A model generated the notes under the pieces. The model was not told where the DNA came from. It searched no databases and saw nothing but the letters and a program-made list of their open reading frames with translations. A stretch of 64,000 bases of DNA from positions 142,279,099 through 142,343,098 of the forward strand of contig OX336389.2 in NCBI GenBank assembly GCA_946902985.2, given 5' to 3'. The stretch's first letter is position 1; each line of letters opens with the position of its first letter. Below, piece by piece: positions 61,093 to 64,000 of the stretch. Source of the DNA: Meconema thalassinum (taxonomy: Eukaryota > Arthropoda > Insecta > Orthoptera > Tettigoniidae). The position numbers and the translations under genes were made by a program.

Positions 61093-61866
61093 GTATAAAC
61101 CTCAGACATGCTCTACTTCAAACCAGTCAGTACACATATTTGGAAAGGAAACGTCTGACATCAGGAAAGCGGTTCTGAAAATGAATACAAATATTCAACC
61201 AGGGATAAAAGCCTACACCAGTAAACTAGATATTGCAAATATTATTGCCAAAAAAGGTACTCCTGCTTTCCCAAAGTACTTATAGTTGATTCCCAGCTAA
61301 TCGTCAGTTACTCGACATGTTAAAACCAAAGGTGAATGATCTGTGACATACCATCTCCATTGAATAAGGCAGTATTGCAACAACGTGCTTAGGTTCAATT
61401 CATCCCACAACATTAAGACGCTCAATCCAGGGACCTACGGTAGTGAATTGATACCTAACCGCGGCCACATCTGAAAACTTAGACTCGTGATAACAATTCT
61501 TTGTAGCTCTGTAGAATGCTCGAAGTACATTCAATGTAGTACATTAGTGCATTAATTACTATGACTGTCAATCTTTCCTTTATATTGTATTTAGTTGGAT
61601 GGTTTAGACAAAGCAACTCTGATTTCAGCCATGTACGTCAGCCACATAGATTAGGTTAATTTCATAAGTTAAAACTTCCCACTTCCAAACCTAGATACGC
61701 TACCCACAACATGTTCGTGCATCTCGGGGAATTGAGTTTTCGATTCTTTCAGGGGATAGCTCGCAAGAAATCCCGTAAGGAACTGTCGACATGCATTCCT
61801 TATTTTGCTGCCAAACAGTGCAATAACTGTGTCGTTTGTATGCGCCTCTTCTCTTCTTCTTGTCGT
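61093..61866. other. Unassigned sequence right of the Gypsy element
   Basis: A plus-strand frame ends at 61285 and reads KETSDIRKAVLKMNTNIQPG and onward in plausible protein-like composition, but its start lies inside the LTR and I recognise no family. The rest is non-coding. Confidence 0.35.
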
Positions 61867-61927
61867 TGTTATTGTTATTATTATTACTATTATTATTATT
61901 ATTATTATAATTATTATTATTATTATT
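61867..61927 (+). repeat. (TTA)n microsatellite
   Basis: About 20 TTA units with a few interruptions, directly upstream of a SINE head. Confidence 0.9.
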
Positions 61928-61928
61928 T

Positions 61929-62205
61929 GTAGCAACCGGCCACAGTGGCCAACGGTGCTAACGCGCTAGCTCGTGCTTCGGTGGCATCGGGAGAATGTGA
62001 GATCGAATGCCACCTCAGCCGTCCTGAAAATGGTTTTCGCTGTTTCCCATTTTCACCACCAGGCCAATGTCGGGACTGTTCCTTTCCACAGGAGGGGCAG
62101 ATGACCTCGTAGTTCCGCCCCTTAAAACAACAATAACTAACTAACTAACTTTCCACAGGTCTATGGCCAACGTCCTTCTAAATTCCCTTCCCTGATCCAA
62201 GTTAG
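61929..62205 (+). mobile_element. SINE copy with tRNA-like head, split by a mini-insertion
   Basis: The head has AGTGGCCAACGGTGCTAACG (A box) and GTGAGATCGAATGCC (B-box-like), followed by CCTGAAAATGGTTTTCGCTG, CCAGGCCAATGTCGGGACTG and, after the 56-bp insertion at 62093, GGTCTATGGCC. This is the most complete member of the family here. Confidence 0.75.
62093..62148 (+). mobile_element. 56-bp mini-insertion with 11-bp target duplication
   Basis: Flanked by CTTTCCACAGG at 62082-62092 and 62149-62159, inside a SINE body. It starts AGGGGC, pairs with GCCCCT after a loop of about 18 bases, continues TTAAAACAACAA and ends in (TAAC)n. It shares the loop word CCTCGTAGTTCCGCCCC with the insertion at 29591. 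Confidence 0.88.
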
Positions 62206-63260
62206 CGGTCACTTGGGCAATCGGCCTGTCACCATCCCCAGTTGTATCTGCTGACAAAGTGTGTTCACATCCCAGACATCGTCCTTGTGGCGGTAGAGGA
62301 ATGATCCCTCGTAGAGTCCGTGGGTTAAGCCAAGCTGGAAGAATAAGCGATAAAAGTACCATGGCATCACAGAAACCTAGGTCATCAGACAAATCGAAAA
62401 CACACCCTAGTAGACGGGGCTGATGACCAAGATGTTCCAAGTCCTTATTATGAATTAACAAAACGTACCACAATTATAATATTACAATGTTTACCATACT
62501 TAGGGAATAGATTCAGTCAGTAACTTTCTTGACACATGGCTGGCATAAGAGGTCACATGTTGTCCAACCGCATTTCAAGGCTAAATGTCCCGTTTTTTAG
62601 TTTGTAATTCTGACACCACGCAGCAGCACCAAAGTGAGACAATTTCTTTTTTCAGTTTTCTCTTGAACGATTTTGCGATCTGAAAACCACTATGCATACT
62701 AGAGTGCAATTGCATTGATATTAATTCGATGAATTTTCCAAAATGTGAAAAACAAAGAATTTACTAACAGTGTTTTATATTTCTGCTTAAAATATGAGAA
62801 AAAAAACTGTTAATACGAAAACGGAGATTTATTTCCTGATTCCAATGCATTCTTCAGAATTAAAATCGGGTGAATGGGATCGGCAGCATTAGTTTGGTAA
62901 TTGTTTTGAAAAGGGTGGCAGGGATTGCGTCACGGCTGCACGAGATCTCTTGTGCAAGGAAAATGATGAACACGCTGACAGGGCAGAGGGAGAAGGGGAC
63001 AATTTGACGACAGGAAGGAGTTGTCTTCCTCTTGTTATAAATACAGTATTATAGTTCGGCGAGTTACATGTACAAGTGCCTAGTCTTGGAATAATATCTG
63101 AGCAATAAAATTATACTGTAGTCGTGGCACGCTTAGCCTATGTAACGTCGACACAACGTGTTACCTTCCTTACTTCCTCAAACATTCTTGTTGTTGTCGT
63201 TCTTGTAGATAATAATACATTGTAGGAGCTTGGGACATCTTGGTCATCAGTATATTTGGC
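62206..63260. other. Unassigned sequence
   Basis: No gene recognised. Near 62415 the words GGGGCTGATGACCAAGATGT resemble a decayed version of the mini-insertion hairpin, and a complementary version (ACATCTTGGTCATCAG) is near 63236. Confidence 0.4.
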
Positions 63261-63484
63261 TGGCTGCGTGGCTCAGCGGTAACGTTATTGCTTGCTGTGC
63301 CCAAGGTTTCAGGATCGAATCCTGGTGCAGCCAGTTGGCATTTGAGGGTGCGAAAATGCGTGGGAGCCGTGTCATTAGATTTACTGGCACGTTAAAGATC
63401 CCTTCGGGGCAAAATTCTGGCACCCCGGCGTCTCTAAAAGCCGCAGTAGTTAAAAGGGACGTAAAACCAATAACGTTATTGTTA

Positions 63485-63536
<52 letters not shown>

Positions 63537-63546
63537 CATCATCATC
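63261..63546 (+). mobile_element. tRNA-derived SINE with intact cloverleaf-like head and (TTA)n tail
   Basis: 63261-63333 is 73 nt long with a perfect 7-bp acceptor stem (TGGCTGC with GCAGCCA), an A box GTGGCTCAGCGGTAAC, an anticodon-like stem CTTG/CAAG with a 7-nt loop reading CTGTGCC (GTG in the anticodon place, the His anticodon) and a T-arm around ATCGAAT. A body with CACGTTAAAGATCCCTTCGG and GGGACGTAAAACCAATAACG follows, then (TTA)n to 63546. No firm target duplication (a short ATCAGT occurs on both sides). Confidence 0.85.
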
Positions 63547-63577
63547 AGTCACGTGTAGTTGATTATGTGTGTAACTC

Positions 63578-63682
63578 TATTAGAGTCAGGGATGGGGCAG
63601 GTGCCCTGAGACTTCACGTACGGTACTATCTCGGCATTTACCTGGAGGGAGTGTGGAAAAACCGGTGAAAACACACTCATAA
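63578..63682 (-). mobile_element. SINE body fragment
   Basis: The minus strand has GTTTTCACCGGTTTTTCCAC, CCAGGTAAATGCCGAGATAG and TACCGTACGTGAAGTC, a diverged form of the GGTTTTCC...CCAGGCAAATGCTGGGA body. The head is not visible. Confidence 0.5.
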
Positions 63683-64000
63683 TAAATGCTGACAGCGCTG
63701 TATTCCCTTTTAGGTAACTGTTGTAGAGTTATTTGAGGATAAATTTCCGAACAAAAAACATATTTTTCTGACATTAGTAATACCTTGTAGGGCATAATTC
63801 TTACCGCACAGAGCAGCGACTGGTTTCACTCGATGCAAAATTGAATACTGTATAGAACGATATGACTGGTTTGTAGTTAGCACATTCTTGATATTTTTGA
63901 AAGAAAAAAAAAACAAGATGTGTTCGTGTTCAGGTTTATTGGGAATATCTATTCTGAAAACCATCCGATGCGGACGTCCAACTCTAGGTATCGTCTTCTA
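63683..64000. other. Unassigned sequence at the window end
   Basis: AT-rich, no gene or repeat recognised. Confidence 0.4.

Noticed and set aside
61016..61285. An 89-codon frame as a host gene
   Set aside because: It starts inside the LTR, crosses the element boundary, and shows no recognisable domain.
63247..63552. Poly-Asn protein on the minus strand
   Set aside because: It is the translation of the (TTA)n tail of a SINE; similar frames occur at every TAA or TTA microsatellite in the window.

Overview
This is eukaryotic, repeat-dominated DNA, most likely from an arthropod (probably an insect) with a large genome. The basis is the combination of a Ty3/Gypsy element, a Penelope-like element with a GIY-YIG endonuclease, an R1-like LINE fragment, a hAT element, an arthropod-type helix-turn-helix transposase fragment and several tRNA-headed SINE copies. 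I found no intact host protein gene, no rRNA gene and nothing bacterial. The insect assignment is inference; the families are read directly.

Layout. (1) 1-23585: one uninterrupted satellite array of ~293-bp monomers, each looking like a diverged dimer of ~146-bp halves. The monomers form an 18-monomer higher-order repeat of exactly 5238 bp, embedded in a longer duplication whose copies lie 16.6 kb apart. (2) 23586-25530: non-coding, with a SINE fragment and a hairpin that looks like the fused ends of a Penelope-like element. (3) 25531-39613: a ~14-kb imperfect palindrome. Its arms contain ~147-bp tandem repeats, SINEs and a broken transposase helix-turn-helix. Its centre holds two direct repeats with tRNA-like heads flanking a hAT element with an 8-bp target duplication. 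The left arm carries insertions missing from the right arm, so the right arm gives natural empty sites. (4) 40040-42119: a 5'-truncated Penelope-like element with inverted terminal repeats, a 15-bp target duplication and a reading frame broken only by two stop codons. (5) 42871-61092: a Ty3/Gypsy retrotransposon with very long LTRs (~5.1 kb; 6.6 kb on the left because an R1-like LINE fragment was inserted). Its gag, protease, reverse transcriptase, RNase H and integrase are all recognisable but broken by stops and frameshifts. (6) 61093-64000: SINEs, microsatellites and unassigned sequence.

The window therefore works as a record of mobile-element activity. The palindrome is older than several insertions in it, the hAT element entered the palindrome's centre, and the R1-like fragment landed in one LTR after the Gypsy element had inserted. 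The most unusual signal is a set of tiny (41-60 bp) target-site-flanked insertions at 29322, 29591, 30411 and 62093. Each begins with a hairpin and ends in a simple-repeat tail; they may be a class of ultra-short retroposon or very uniform 5' truncations. A second lead is the apparent kinship between the satellite and the ~147-bp repeats inside the palindrome arms. All similarity statements are by eye; no alignment or database search was run.
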